From a virus, in IMG/VR virus record IMGVR_UViG_3300002460_000070, positions 1 to 41,782 of that record: 41,782 bases of DNA. One strand, given 5' to 3'. The notes under the pieces are model-generated. The model saw only the letters and a program-made list of their open reading frames with translations, did no database searches and was not told where the DNA came from. The translations under genes were made by a program, and so were the position numbers. This document shows positions 1 through 7,866 of the stretch, in pieces (the stretch's first letter is position 1; each line of letters opens with the position of its first letter).

Positions 1-50
1 AAAAAAAAAAAAAAAAAAAAAAAATAATAAGACACTTCTTATTTCTGCTC

Positions 51-134
51 ACCTATTATAGTTCACCTTTGTTAGCTCACCTAAACTTGGTTATTTAACT
101 CATGCTACCTAATTCTGGTTACCTAATTCTGGTT
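51..134. repeat. 14-bp-period tandem array
   Basis: ACCT recurs at 51, 65, 79, 107 and 121, exactly in a 14-bp register. The units at 107-120 and 121-134 are identical (ACCTAATTCTGGTT), the unit at 79 is close, and the unit at 93 is decayed. Short phased repeats near a genome end resemble iterons bound by a replication initiator or packaging protein; that role is inference. Confidence 0.7.
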
Positions 135-150
135 ATTTATTAAAATGCGG

Positions 151-250
151 TAGGTGGGTAGGGTGGAGGTAGGAAAAATGAGAAAAGATTGTAAATACTT
201 GATTTTATTAACTTTTATAGACCACAACAAATAGCAATTTTTCTCAACCA
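151..250 (+). repeat. Subterminal inverted repeat, left arm
   Basis: The reverse complement of this stretch aligns with 41617-41713 over almost its whole length with scattered mismatches. Shared blocks include GGTTGAGAAAAATTGCTATT, AATAAAATCAAGTATTTA and CCACCCTACCC. A further partial copy of its core (186-210) occurs in the opposite orientation at 41434-41458 with 23 of 25 matches. Confidence 0.85.
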
Positions 251-441
251 GCGACTATCAATAACTATCTTGCGGTTGGTGGTCTTGTATATTGTAATTG
301 CCAATAAGGCTAAAGATAGGCAGGTATTGTAGTTAGGTGGGCTTACAATAAGAGATTTTAAATTTTTGGATATAGTATATCAAGAGACACTACCAATACT
401 CTTGAGCCTTGAGGTGGGCTTTTGTAGTAGATAATAGAAAG

Positions 442-473
442 TTTTTGACAACTTAACAACACAGCGGTTTCTC
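442..473 (+). repeat. Inverted repeat arm downstream of the 479-916 gene
   Basis: Matches the reverse complement of 929-960 at 27 of 32 positions. Both arms contain TTTGACAA and GCGGTTTCTC. The pair brackets the leftward gene, so the 5' leader and 3' end of its transcript could base-pair. It could also mark an inserted or invertible cassette. Confidence 0.75.
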
Positions 474-478
474 TAATT

Positions 479-916
479 TTATTTTACTGCCAGAATTTCC
501 TTCACTTTTTCAACAGATAATTTCTCTATATGAGAAATCTGCTCCACTGATAACTTAAGAGAAGGATTGTTATACATGTCCCGCACCTTTGCAATGCGCT
601 TATCAGAGATGGTGGAAAGACCGAATGTAGTATTGACAATATTGGCCGTTTCCGTGCTAATGACAGAGATGACATATTGTGCCGCTAACATCTCGGCCTT
701 TTCTTCATCTGTCATTTTTTTAAGCGCATCGGGAATATCACATGATATAACTCTATATACAGTTATATCATCTGCCCCCTTGTAATAATACATTCCCTCT
801 GCAAAAGAGTCCACATCTCCCCGTGATAACTTGGCGGGTGCAACTTTCCAAGTTTTGGGTATTAGTGAAAGATACTTCACATCTACATTCCTCAAAGTTA
901 AATACTTCTTTATCAT
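479..916 (-). CDS. Hypothetical protein (145 aa)
   Basis: I do not recognise this protein. It is a soluble, charged 145-residue product with no membrane segment. The C-terminal third (about 108-145) contains short predicted helices reminiscent of a small helix-turn-helix or zinc-independent binding fold, but no diagnostic motif is visible. The ATG at 916 is preceded by a good ribosome site (AAAGGAGAT) and by its own sigma70-like promoter at 976-1004. It is the only leftward gene at the left end, divergent from the late operon, and it is bracketed by a 32-bp inverted repeat (442-473 and 929-960). Its position beside the late promoter would suit a regulator, which is inference. Confidence 0.75.
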   Translation of the reverse strand: MIKKYLTLRNVDVKYLSLIPKTWKVAPAKLSRGDVDSFAEGMYYYKGADDITVYRVISCDIPDALKKMTDEEKAEMLAAQYVISVISTETANIVNTTFGLSTISDKRIAKVRDMYNNPSLKLSVEQISHIEKLSVEKVKEILAVK

Positions 917-928
917 AGTATCTCCTTT

Positions 929-960
929 GAGAAACCGCCGTGCTATTAAATTGTCAAAGA
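929..960 (-). repeat. Inverted repeat arm in the leader of the 479-916 gene
   Basis: Reverse complement of 442-473 with five mismatches. It lies between the promoter at 976-1004 and the start codon at 916, so it is transcribed as part of the 5' leader. It ends right at the ribosome site. Confidence 0.75.
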
Positions 961-975
961 GCTATTGTTATATTT

Positions 976-1004
976 AGTATACTGTAATATGATAGAAAAG
1001 TCAA
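976..1004 (-). promoter_or_regulatory. Sigma70-type promoter for the 479-916 gene
   Basis: On the minus strand: -35 TTGACT (1004-999), 17-bp spacer, -10 TATACT (981-976). This predicts a start near 969 and a leader of about 50 nt. Confidence 0.7.
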
Positions 1005-1256
1005 GGATAAAATAGAATAGAATAGAGTAGTAATATCAACTACTTACAACAAATAGATAGAGTGTAATGGTGGTGTGGAATAGATGGGGGGATACAGGAC
1101 AACACAAGTGAGGGAAGTTACATGTTACTTTCCCTTTCATCTATAATTTTTCAGCTCAAAATACACACTACCAAGTTGTGTGCTATCAAGTTGTATGGTG
1201 TGCTACCAAATTAAAGAAAAGTAAATAATATGGCGGTATAGTGGGAATAATAAAGC
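1005..1256. other. Gene-free stretch between divergent promoters
   Basis: No gene is seen. It contains AATAG-type 5-bp repeats (about 1010-1026), a short hairpin with GGGAA/TTCCC arms near 1114-1136, and three imperfect copies of a CTACCAAGTTGTGTG-like unit at about 1166-1210. Its place between the two promoters makes it a likely operator region. Confidence 0.5.
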
Positions 1257-1285
1257 TTGACAAACTACCTGTATTCTGGTATAAT
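1257..1285 (+). promoter_or_regulatory. Consensus promoter of the rightward late operon
   Basis: TTGACA at 1257-1262, a 17-bp spacer, then TATAAT at 1280-1285 with an upstream TGG (extended -10). This is a perfect sigma70 consensus. The predicted start near 1292 lies just upstream of the terminase genes. No other strong promoter was seen in the rightward block, so it may drive most of 1370-27984 through host RNA polymerase. Confidence 0.85.
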
Positions 1286-1336
1286 GCGTGTAAGATATTG
1301 ATTTTATTGGTGTTTTGGGGTTTGGTAGTTGAATGT

Positions 1337-1365
1337 AGTAAGTCTAACCATTAGAGTTGATAGGT
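1337..1365. promoter_or_regulatory. Dispersed palindrome, copy 1
   Basis: Left half AGTAAGTCTAA, 3-nt centre, right half TTAGAGTTGATAGGT. It ends four bases before the start codon of the small-terminase gene, so it occupies the ribosome-binding position. Confidence 0.75.
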
Positions 1366-1369
1366 AATT

Positions 1370-1732
1370 ATGGTAAAACAGGTTACAAATAGACATCGGC
1401 GCATTATGGAGGATTTGGTTTTGGAGGGGATGAGGCCGTGTGAGGTGGCGATTCGCTATGCTATCACTGAGTCAAGGTTATCAATATTGAGGAGAAGCCC
1501 ACTTTGGCAGGCGGAGGAGGCAAAAATGCGGGAGGAGCACCTTGCAGTTCATAAATCAACCCTGCATACCCTAATCCCCGCCGCTCTCTCCACATTAAAG
1601 ACAGCGGTTAATGATGAGGATGTGAGGGTGGGGTTAGCCGCTGCGAAGGATATATTGAATAGAAATGGGCTGTTACATAGGGAGGTAGTTGGTGGAAGCG
1701 GAACGTCAATTAGAATCGTGCTTGATGACTGA
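1370..1732 (+). CDS. terS: Terminase small subunit (probable)
   Basis: First gene of the packaging block, directly before the large terminase. Small terminases bind phage DNA and load it on the large subunit. The 120-residue size, a helix-turn-helix-like N-terminus (about residues 8-36, containing PCEVAIRYAITESRLSILRR), a central charged helical oligomerisation-like segment and a C-terminal tail ending in hydrophobic plus acidic residues (IRIVLDD) all fit the family. It lacks a diagnostic catalytic motif, so the call rests on fold-like features and context. The start sits just after dispersed palindrome copy 1, and the site before it is weak. It overlaps the next small gene by 8 bp. Confidence 0.8.
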   Translation: MVKQVTNRHRRIMEDLVLEGMRPCEVAIRYAITESRLSILRRSPLWQAEEAKMREEHLAVHKSTLHTLIPAALSTLKTAVNDEDVRVGLAAAKDILNRNGLLHREVVGGSGTSIRIVLDD

Positions 1733-1868
1733 TTACCAATATGTGTTGGACAGGGATGTGGATAAGTTCACCAACAATGGGTGGGAGCTTGCAAGGCCTT
1801 ATCCAGTGATGATGCTGGGGGGCTTTACAGGGTATTTAATGAGGAGGGAGAAATTTGGGACTGCTTGA
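1725..1868 (+). CDS. Small conserved-type phage protein (47 aa)
   Basis: Begins MTDYQYVLDRDVDKFTNNGW and ends in REKFGTA. The pattern of a short two-strand protein with NxGWEL followed by GGFTGYLM resembles the small DUF1737-like proteins found between phage genes; that relation is my inference. It overlaps the end of the small terminase (8 bp) and the start of the large terminase (14 bp), which is typical translational coupling. It fills what would otherwise be an unexplained gap between the terminase genes. Confidence 0.7.
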   Translation: MTDYQYVLDRDVDKFTNNGWELARPYPVMMLGGFTGYLMRREKFGTA

Positions 1869-3282
1869 TAGCATCTCATACCCCATTGCAAAAGATGGGT
1901 CAACCATCAAAGCACTCTCTACTGGAGTTGCATTTCACCGAGATGATGGTAGGATGAGGATGGTGGTTGGTCCGGTGGGGAGTGGTAAATCCACCATGAT
2001 GGCGATGGAGATATTTAGGCGGGCATCTCGGCAACTACCACAAAGTGATGGTGTGAGGAGGAGTCGCTGGGCGGTGATTAGAGGCACTTACCCCCAACTT
2101 AAAGATACCACCATTAAAACTTGGTTGAATTTGTTTCCTGAACATAAATACGGCAAATTCTACCACGCCCCACCCTCCAACCACCTAATGAGCTGGGAGG
2201 TGGAGGATAAGCAGGGAGGAGTTACAAAGGTTGAGTGTGAGGTGATGTTTAGAGCACTTGACCGACCAGAGCAGATTAGCAACCTATTATCGCTTGAGTT
2301 AACTGGTGCGTGGGTAAATGAGGTGAGAGATACACCCAAGCCTGTGTTGGATGCACTTGATAGTAGGATTGGGAGATACCCCGCTGTTAAAGAGGGTGGA
2401 TGCACATGGAGAGGTATTATAATGGATACCAACCCGTTTGATATTGACCACTATTTATATGATTTATTTGAAAAGAACCCTCCGCTTGGGTATAGGGTGT
2501 GGAGGCAACCACAGAGAGAAAATGAGCACAATCTGGATGCTAACTATTATGCAAACATGTCGCATGGTAAATCAGAAGAGTGGATTAAGATATATGTGAA
2601 AGGTGAGTATGGCTACATTTGTGAAGGCAAGATAGTTTACCCCGAATTTAATTATAATATGCACATCGCATCTTCCCCCCTATTATACAGTGTTTATTCG
2701 CCCATTTATTGTGGTATAGATTTTGGCTTAACCCCAGCTATTGTGTGGACTCAAATAAACGCAGAGGGGCAATGGCTCATAATTAGAGAACTATTTGCTG
2801 ATGAAGTTGGTAAGATGGGTATTGAGCGATTTGGTGATGAATTTCTTGACCTACAAAAACAGCTATTCCCAAAGCAGCAGGATTTTAGATACTTTGTTGA
2901 CCCCGCAGGGTTCACCAGGTCTCAGACGGATGAGAAGAGTTGTTGTGATATATTGAATAATAAAGGTGTTGTTACATCTCCTGGGCGGCAGGACTTGACA
3001 TCAAGGAGAGAGTCGGTAGCCAAACGATTAACAACACTAATTGGAGGTAAGCCTGCCCTCTTGATTGACCCTTCTTGTAAGCAGTTAATTGCTGGATTTA
3101 TGGGTAAATACTATTACCCCCAAACAAATACGGGGCTTATCATGGAAAGGCCACAGAAAAACATATACAGCCACATTCACGATGCACTGCAATATTGTGG
3201 CACTGGTATATTTGGCAGCTATGAAGGTGCGAGGAAGAAAAAAAGGGTGAAAAAGAAGAGACCTAATTGGATAACTGTATGA
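1855..3282 (+). CDS. terL: Terminase large subunit
   Basis: ATP-driven DNA packaging motor and headful/cos nuclease acting at the portal. Residues 39-47 (GPVGSGKST) are the Walker A loop. The segment ELTGAWVNEVRD (about 150-162) matches the Walker B/coupling region of podoviral terminases. The C-terminal half is an RNase H-like nuclease: GIDFG near residue 287, FVDPAG near 347 and HIHDALQY near 442 carry the expected acidic residues. The 475-residue length is normal. The start is a TTG at 1855 behind GAGGAGGGAG; no in-frame ATG lies nearby. It overlaps the portal gene by four bases (ATGA) if that gene starts at 3279. Confidence 0.97.
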   Translation: MGLLDSISYPIAKDGSTIKALSTGVAFHRDDGRMRMVVGPVGSGKSTMMAMEIFRRASRQLPQSDGVRRSRWAVIRGTYPQLKDTTIKTWLNLFPEHKYGKFYHAPPSNHLMSWEVEDKQGGVTKVECEVMFRALDRPEQISNLLSLELTGAWVNEVRDTPKPVLDALDSRIGRYPAVKEGGCTWRGIIMDTNPFDIDHYLYDLFEKNPPLGYRVWRQPQRENEHNLDANYYANMSHGKSEEWIKIYVKGEYGYICEGKIVYPEFNYNMHIASSPLLYSVYSPIYCGIDFGLTPAIVWTQINAEGQWLIIRELFADEVGKMGIERFGDEFLDLQKQLFPKQQDFRYFVDPAGFTRSQTDEKSCCDILNNKGVVTSPGRQDLTSRRESVAKRLTTLIGGKPALLIDPSCKQLIAGFMGKYYYPQTNTGLIMERPQKNIYSHIHDALQYCGTGIFGSYEGARKKKRVKKKRPNWITV

Positions 3283-5162
3283 CTACACCAAGACGCCGTT
3301 CTGAGGCGGGTCAGGTAGGTAAGCAGGTAGGTGAGGCTGAGAAAAAGATAGATAAGTTAAAATCCATGTTTAAATCCGCAATTAGCCACAAAGCGTGGGC
3401 TAATTGGAGGCGGGAGAAGAAAGAGGATAGGGATTTTTATGTGGGCAATCAATTATCACAGGTGGATAAGGAGGAGTTGGCGGAGCGGGGTCAGCCAGAG
3501 GTTGTTGTGAATAAGATATTTAGTAAGATAAACAATTTATTGGGAGCACAGAGGTATTTGAGAAGTGCGATAGTTGCAAAACCACGAACACCAGCACATG
3601 AGACAACCGCATTTGCAATTACCGATGCATTTAAATATATCCAGTATAGAAATGCATTTGCTTTTATTGAGAGTGATGTATTTGAGGATTGTGTTGTAGC
3701 TGGTCTTGGATGGTTTGAGGCTGGTGTTGAGCAGGGGGATGATAATGAAGCTGATATATTTATAGCAAGTGAGCTACCTGATGATGTTAGGATTGACCCA
3801 TTTTCTCGGAGATATGATTTGAGTGATGCTAAATTTGTAGCAAGAGAGAAGTGGGTTGATTATGATGATGTGTATGAGCTGTTTCCAGAAGCAAAAGAGG
3901 AGGTAAGGAAGCATGTGGTAGATGGTGAGGCTTATTTTGATAGTCTGGATTTGGTGAAGCAGAGTAAGATGGATGATTATGATGGGGATGATGGGCAGCC
4001 CTTTTATGTTGACCCAAACAGGGAGAGGGTTAGGTTGGTGGAGATGTGGTATAGAGAGTGGGCGGAGGTGATGTATAGAGGGGATGAGTATGTGGCAAAT
4101 TTGGATGGGTTTGATAAGCAGAGGAGTGAGGTGTTTGAAAATGCGGAGGGCGTTAGTGAAATAAAGACAGTTGATATGACAGATGATGAGATAATGGCGA
4201 TGAATAATATGGTTAAAAGGAAGATGCGAGTGGTTAGGTTGGCAATATTTACGGGTGATTTGCTGTTAAGTGATGATGTAACTCCCTATAATCACCCACT
4301 CAACATCACAACTATCCCATTCTTCCCTGTTTTTTGCTTTAGAAAGATTGATGGTGAACCTTTTGGTGTGATTAGGCAGATGAAATCGGTCCAGCGGGAA
4401 GTGAATAAGAGGAGGAGTAAAGCACTTCATATACTAAATACAACAAGGGTGATAATGGAAAGGGGTGCGGTTGAGGATTTGGATGAGTTGAGAGAGGAAG
4501 TGGCACGGCCAGATGCTATTATTGAAGTTAGTGCTGGAAAAAAGATGGATATTTCAACCGATATAAACCTCGCCGCTACTCAATTTAATGTTATGCAGCA
4601 AAGTGAAGAGGATTTGCAGGATATAAGCGGGATATTTGATGAAGCGATTGGAAAGGCGACAAATGCAAGAACTGGTATTGCTGTGCAAACAAGGGTGCAG
4701 TCGAGTAACCAAAACAATATTAGGTTGTTTGATAACTTGAGGAGAACAAAATTGCAGCTTGGTAAGTTTGTTCTTGGTTTGATAAAGCAATTTTACACTG
4801 CCGAAAAGATGTTTTATATTACAGATGATGAGGAAGCGGCGAGGAGTGTTATATTAAATCAGGAGTTGGAGGATGGAAGTATTGCTAATAGTGTGAGAGA
4901 GGCGAGAGTTGATATAGTGGTTGAAGAAGCACAACCACTCCCAACTGTTAGTGAAGAGCAATTTGTTGCTTTGAGCGAGATGGTCAAAAGTGGTGCTTTA
5001 CCCCCCCAGGTGTTAATTGAGTCAAGTAATATAAGAGGTAAACAAAAGATATTAGGCATGCTTTCTGCGAGTGCTAATGCAGGTGCTAATGCAGGAGCAA
5101 ATACTGCACCTTCACCAAAGATGCAAATGGTGGGGACAGAAAAAGGAGGAGGAATGGTATGA
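3279..5162 (+). CDS. P22-type portal protein
   Basis: Dodecameric channel at the packaging vertex, the docking site for terminase and later the adaptor. The 627 residues show the P22 portal pattern: an N-terminal RREKKEDRDFYVGNQ stretch, then QREVNKRRSKALHILN in the core, and a C-terminal Ala/Gly/Asn low-complexity tail (SANAGANAGAN). P22 gp1 is somewhat longer. I chose the ATG at 3279 because it overlaps the terminase stop as ATGA. A TTG at 3267, twelve bases upstream with an AGAAGAG site, is a fair alternative. It overlaps the scaffold gene by four bases. Confidence 0.95.
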   Translation: MTTPRRRSEAGQVGKQVGEAEKKIDKLKSMFKSAISHKAWANWRREKKEDRDFYVGNQLSQVDKEELAERGQPEVVVNKIFSKINNLLGAQRYLRSAIVAKPRTPAHETTAFAITDAFKYIQYRNAFAFIESDVFEDCVVAGLGWFEAGVEQGDDNEADIFIASELPDDVRIDPFSRRYDLSDAKFVAREKWVDYDDVYELFPEAKEEVRKHVVDGEAYFDSLDLVKQSKMDDYDGDDGQPFYVDPNRERVRLVEMWYREWAEVMYRGDEYVANLDGFDKQRSEVFENAEGVSEIKTVDMTDDEIMAMNNMVKRKMRVVRLAIFTGDLLLSDDVTPYNHPLNITTIPFFPVFCFRKIDGEPFGVIRQMKSVQREVNKRRSKALHILNTTRVIMERGAVEDLDELREEVARPDAIIEVSAGKKMDISTDINLAATQFNVMQQSEEDLQDISGIFDEAIGKATNARTGIAVQTRVQSSNQNNIRLFDNLRRTKLQLGKFVLGLIKQFYTAEKMFYITDDEEAARSVILNQELEDGSIANSVREARVDIVVEEAQPLPTVSEEQFVALSEMVKSGALPPQVLIESSNIRGKQKILGMLSASANAGANAGANTAPSPKMQMVGTEKGGGMV

Positions 5163-6010
5163 GTGAAGAAATTAAGGATGGTGCTATACCCACCGAGAAG
5201 GTAGTTGAGAGTGAGGATGGTGGACAGCCAGAAAGTGTGGTGGGTGACCTCTTTGATAGAACAAAGGAGGTTGCGATAGTTGAAGTAGTTGAAGAGAAAG
5301 TGAAACCGCCTGTTGATACTCCTAAACCGGATTTGGGTGAAAAGAAAAAGGAGGAGGTAGTAGCAGTTGGGGAAGATAAGAAAGAGTGGGAAAAGAGGTA
5401 TAAAGACCAGCAGGCGTTTCTTCAGGAGTCAAGAATTGAGAATAGGGAGCTGAAGAAGATGTTGGTGGGATTGGGAGCGCAGGTAAAAACTCTCAAGGAT
5501 GTGGCAATTACACATCACAAAGAGTTACACCCAGACGACCAGTTTCCAGAACCAGCGCCTCCTCCAAGTGATGAGCCAGCACCCCAATCAAAGATGCTTT
5601 TAAACAGGGTGAAGGAGAGTGAGGAGATGGTGAAGGAGGTTTATGGTGATTATGAGGCAATAGTGGGTAAGTCGGGGGATGATAATAGCCCCTTTGCTCA
5701 AGCCGTTACTAAAAAGCCACACCTTCTTCAGCAAGTATTCACCGCACCTAATCCTGCACTTGAAGCGTATAACATTGGGAGGGATTATCAAAATAAGGAG
5801 AAGTATGGTCACACCCCTGAAGAGATGAGGACAAAGATTGAGAGGGAGGTTAGAGAGGCGATTGATAAAGAGATGAAGCAAAAAGAAAAGGAGAAAAAAC
5901 CCGCATCTCCATCCGCTCCCACATTAAGGAAAGTGGCAAGTAAGGAAGGTGGGGGGGACCCACCGACGGTTAGGCCAGGCGGTGGATTGCGGCAAATATT
6001 TGGGAGGTAA
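5159..6010 (+). CDS. Putative scaffolding protein
   Basis: 283 residues, highly charged, low in aromatics, lying between portal and capsid genes. Residues about 72-110 form a coiled coil (KEWEKRYKDQQAF...), followed by a Pro-rich linker (about 120-140) and a helical, basic C-terminal part. This order and composition fit phage scaffolds, which assemble inside the procapsid and leave or are degraded. The first third is rich in Glu, Val and Pro and probably disordered. No protease domain is seen. ATGA overlap with the portal gene. Confidence 0.75.
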   Translation: MSEEIKDGAIPTEKVVESEDGGQPESVVGDLFDRTKEVAIVEVVEEKVKPPVDTPKPDLGEKKKEEVVAVGEDKKEWEKRYKDQQAFLQESRIENRELKKMLVGLGAQVKTLKDVAITHHKELHPDDQFPEPAPPPSDEPAPQSKMLLNRVKESEEMVKEVYGDYEAIVGKSGDDNSPFAQAVTKKPHLLQQVFTAPNPALEAYNIGRDYQNKEKYGHTPEEMRTKIEREVREAIDKEMKQKEKEKKPASPSAPTLRKVASKEGGGDPPTVRPGGGLRQIFGR

Positions 6011-6013
6011 ACG

Positions 6014-7051
6014 ATGTATACCACAATAGAAACTACCCACGGTTTGACACAGGAACAGTGGGAAGATAAACTGTATAGAGAGTATCTTGGAGAGTTTCCA
6101 CTTAAAGAGTTGATGGGAACTGACAGTGATGCTGTTATACAGGTTAAGGAAGAGTTGATGAAACAGGTTGGTGATGCTATTACAATAGGCGTGAGGGCAA
6201 AGCTGACAGGTGCTGGGGTTACAGGGTTGACCAGATTAAAAGACCAGGAAGAAGCACTCAACTTCTACGACCAGCGCATCACCATTGATGAGTTTAGGCA
6301 TGGTGTTGCGTTGAAGGGGAAGATGAGCCAAAAGAGGGTTGCTTTTGATTTGAGAGAGCAGGCAAAAGAAGCACTCACTGATTGGAATGCGGAGAAGCTG
6401 GAGAATGATGTTATCACGGGGTTAACAGATACAAGCATTGGCAGGGTTCGGGGGAGGTATTTATATGGAGCGGTTGATGGTAACTGGGATGCAACACACG
6501 CAACTGCCCTTACGAATGTGGATGATACCGCTGACAAACTCACACTCGCTATGCTGAGCCTTGCAAAAAGAAAGGCAGAGTTTGGAACAAGTATTAAGAT
6601 GCGGCCTTTTTCAGTCAAGGCAAAGGGGTTAACGATTGCAAGAAAGTATATTTGTCTTGCGCATCCCCTCGCTATTAGAGATTTGAAGGCGGATACCACA
6701 TGGACAACCCTGATGCAGAATTTGATACAGGGGGGAGAAGACCAGGTTCCTACCATCACAGGCTCAACCTTTCTTGGGGAGTATGATGGAATTTATATTT
6801 ATAGCTATGATAGAATTCCACTCATTGCCTCCACAATTCAAGTGGCTCATAATGTATTGCTTGGTGCACAGGCAGCTGCTGTTGTTTGGGGTGAGAAAAC
6901 AACCTGGGCAGAGGAGTTGGATGACTATCAGGCGGAGCATGGTTTTAAGATTGGGGAGATTAGAGGTGTCAGTAAGTTGGTGTTTAGCAGGGCAACACCA
7001 GAGGATAACGGTGTTGTGAATGTATTTAGTGCTGCAGTAGCAGACGCATAA
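6014..7051 (+). CDS. Major capsid protein, N4 gp56 family
   Basis: Forms the icosahedral head shell (HK97 fold). The 345 residues match the N4 gp56/DUF4043 pattern: LTGAGVTGLTRLKDQEEAL near 60, an HGVALKGKMSQKR strand near 97, YICLAHPLAIRDLK near 212, and the C-terminal block NVLLGAQAAAVVWGE near 285 followed by DYQAEHGFKIGEIRGV. It starts three bases after the scaffold stop. No N-terminal prohead-protease propeptide or Ig-like insertion is obvious. Confidence 0.93.
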   Translation: MYTTIETTHGLTQEQWEDKLYREYLGEFPLKELMGTDSDAVIQVKEELMKQVGDAITIGVRAKLTGAGVTGLTRLKDQEEALNFYDQRITIDEFRHGVALKGKMSQKRVAFDLREQAKEALTDWNAEKLENDVITGLTDTSIGRVRGRYLYGAVDGNWDATHATALTNVDDTADKLTLAMLSLAKRKAEFGTSIKMRPFSVKAKGLTIARKYICLAHPLAIRDLKADTTWTTLMQNLIQGGEDQVPTITGSTFLGEYDGIYIYSYDRIPLIASTIQVAHNVLLGAQAAAVVWGEKTTWAEELDDYQAEHGFKIGEIRGVSKLVFSRATPEDNGVVNVFSAAVADA

Positions 7052-7066
7052 GCGAGGAGGTAGAAA

Positions 7067-7825
7067 ATGAACGCTTTATACACTAACTGGAAGTTTCAGC
7101 TTTTCAACAGTAGGACTGGAAATCAGATTGATGATGATACAGGTAAGTTGCAGGTAATGACTGCAGGCTCACCTGTAGTGCCGACTATTTATAGTGATGA
7201 TAGGGGAACAGTGGGGTCAAGTCCCCTAACATTCACAAATGGGTTGGTGGAGTTTTGGACTGTAAACACAATTACCAGCCTTGACATTAGCATACTGACG
7301 GCCGCTGGTGATGCAATACTACTTGCAGGCACAACCCCCGGATTGACAAGAGTTACGGTGGATGTGAGTAGGAGGGAACAGCTTTTGGTTATCCCCTGGC
7401 TGTTTCTGGCGGGTGGGACGGTGGTGGATACAGGGCTTGATATGCCAGCAAATATGTTGGTGGAGTTTGCTGGGGTGAGAGTTACTGCCATTGATGCAGG
7501 AGAAACGATTGATTTTGGCACTCTCGCAGGTGAGGCTGGGGGAGATGAGAATGGTTTCATCACTTTAGCCAGCATTGCAACACTGGGGATGGTTGAGTTA
7601 GAACCACAGATAACTGGTGGAACTAACATTGACTATGTTGGCACCAACTATGTGGGAGTGCTGTTATGCACAACTATAGCAGGTGCTGATGCAGTTGCGA
7701 CGGTGGGCGGTTATACAAGAAAGAGGTATAGAACAGACGGAACAGCAAAGAGCCTTGTATATACTCCAAGCTCAAGTGATACAGGTAGGGGTTATTTGTA
7801 TTTGGGGTATAAAAAGCTGGTATAA
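7067..7825 (+). CDS. Putative virion protein downstream of capsid (252 aa)
   Basis: I do not recognise it. It is Gly/Thr/Val-rich and beta-strand-like, with few charges, and sits directly after the capsid gene with a strong GAGGAGG site. In many podoviruses this place holds a head-decoration or head-fibre protein, so a capsid-surface role is plausible but inferred. The N-terminal about 100 residues contain a GTVGSSPLTFTNGLVEFW segment like those of phage appendage domains. It is the last gene before dispersed palindrome copy 2. Confidence 0.7.
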   Translation: MNALYTNWKFQLFNSRTGNQIDDDTGKLQVMTAGSPVVPTIYSDDRGTVGSSPLTFTNGLVEFWTVNTITSLDISILTAAGDAILLAGTTPGLTRVTVDVSRREQLLVIPWLFLAGGTVVDTGLDMPANMLVEFAGVRVTAIDAGETIDFGTLAGEAGGDENGFITLASIATLGMVELEPQITGGTNIDYVGTNYVGVLLCTTIAGADAVATVGGYTRKRYRTDGTAKSLVYTPSSSDTGRGYLYLGYKKLV

Positions 7826-7828
7826 CAT

Positions 7829-7858
7829 ACTATTGAGTCTAATCAATAGACTTAATAG
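7829..7858. promoter_or_regulatory. Dispersed palindrome, copy 2
   Basis: Left arm ACTATTGAGTCTA, right arm TAGACTTAATAG, 4-nt centre. Eight bases separate it from the ATG of the adaptor gene; the AGGAG ribosome site overlaps its right edge. Confidence 0.8.
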
Positions 7859-7866
7859 GAGTTGAG

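Larger units (their letters stand above)
1..478. other. Left-end gene-free region
   Basis: No convincing gene is seen on either strand. The stretch begins with a run of 24 A (possibly a contig-end artefact), then a degenerate 14-bp tandem array (51-134), the left inverted-repeat arm (151-250), an ACTATCAATA-type repeat (about 254-269), a hairpin with arms TCAAGAG/CTCTTGA near 379-405 and, at 442-473, one arm of the inverted repeat that brackets the 479-916 gene. Confidence 0.7.

Noticed and set aside
1-24. Run of 24 A as a biological poly-A or terminator
   Set aside because: It is at the very edge of the window and no hairpin precedes it; a contig-end artefact is at least as likely.
446-473. 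TTGACA in the left repeat arm as a rightward promoter
   Set aside because: At the right spacing the -10 position reads TTTCTC, which is poor, and the nearest rightward gene is far away; the repeat is better explained as one arm of the inverted pair.
1114-1136. Hairpin with GGGAA/TTCCC arms as a terminator
   Set aside because: The stem is short and interrupted, and neither side has a T run that would make it a terminator.
2160-2432. Open frames opposite to the terminase and other long genes
   Set aside because: They are mirror frames of strongly coding genes, lack ribosome sites and have unlikely compositions.
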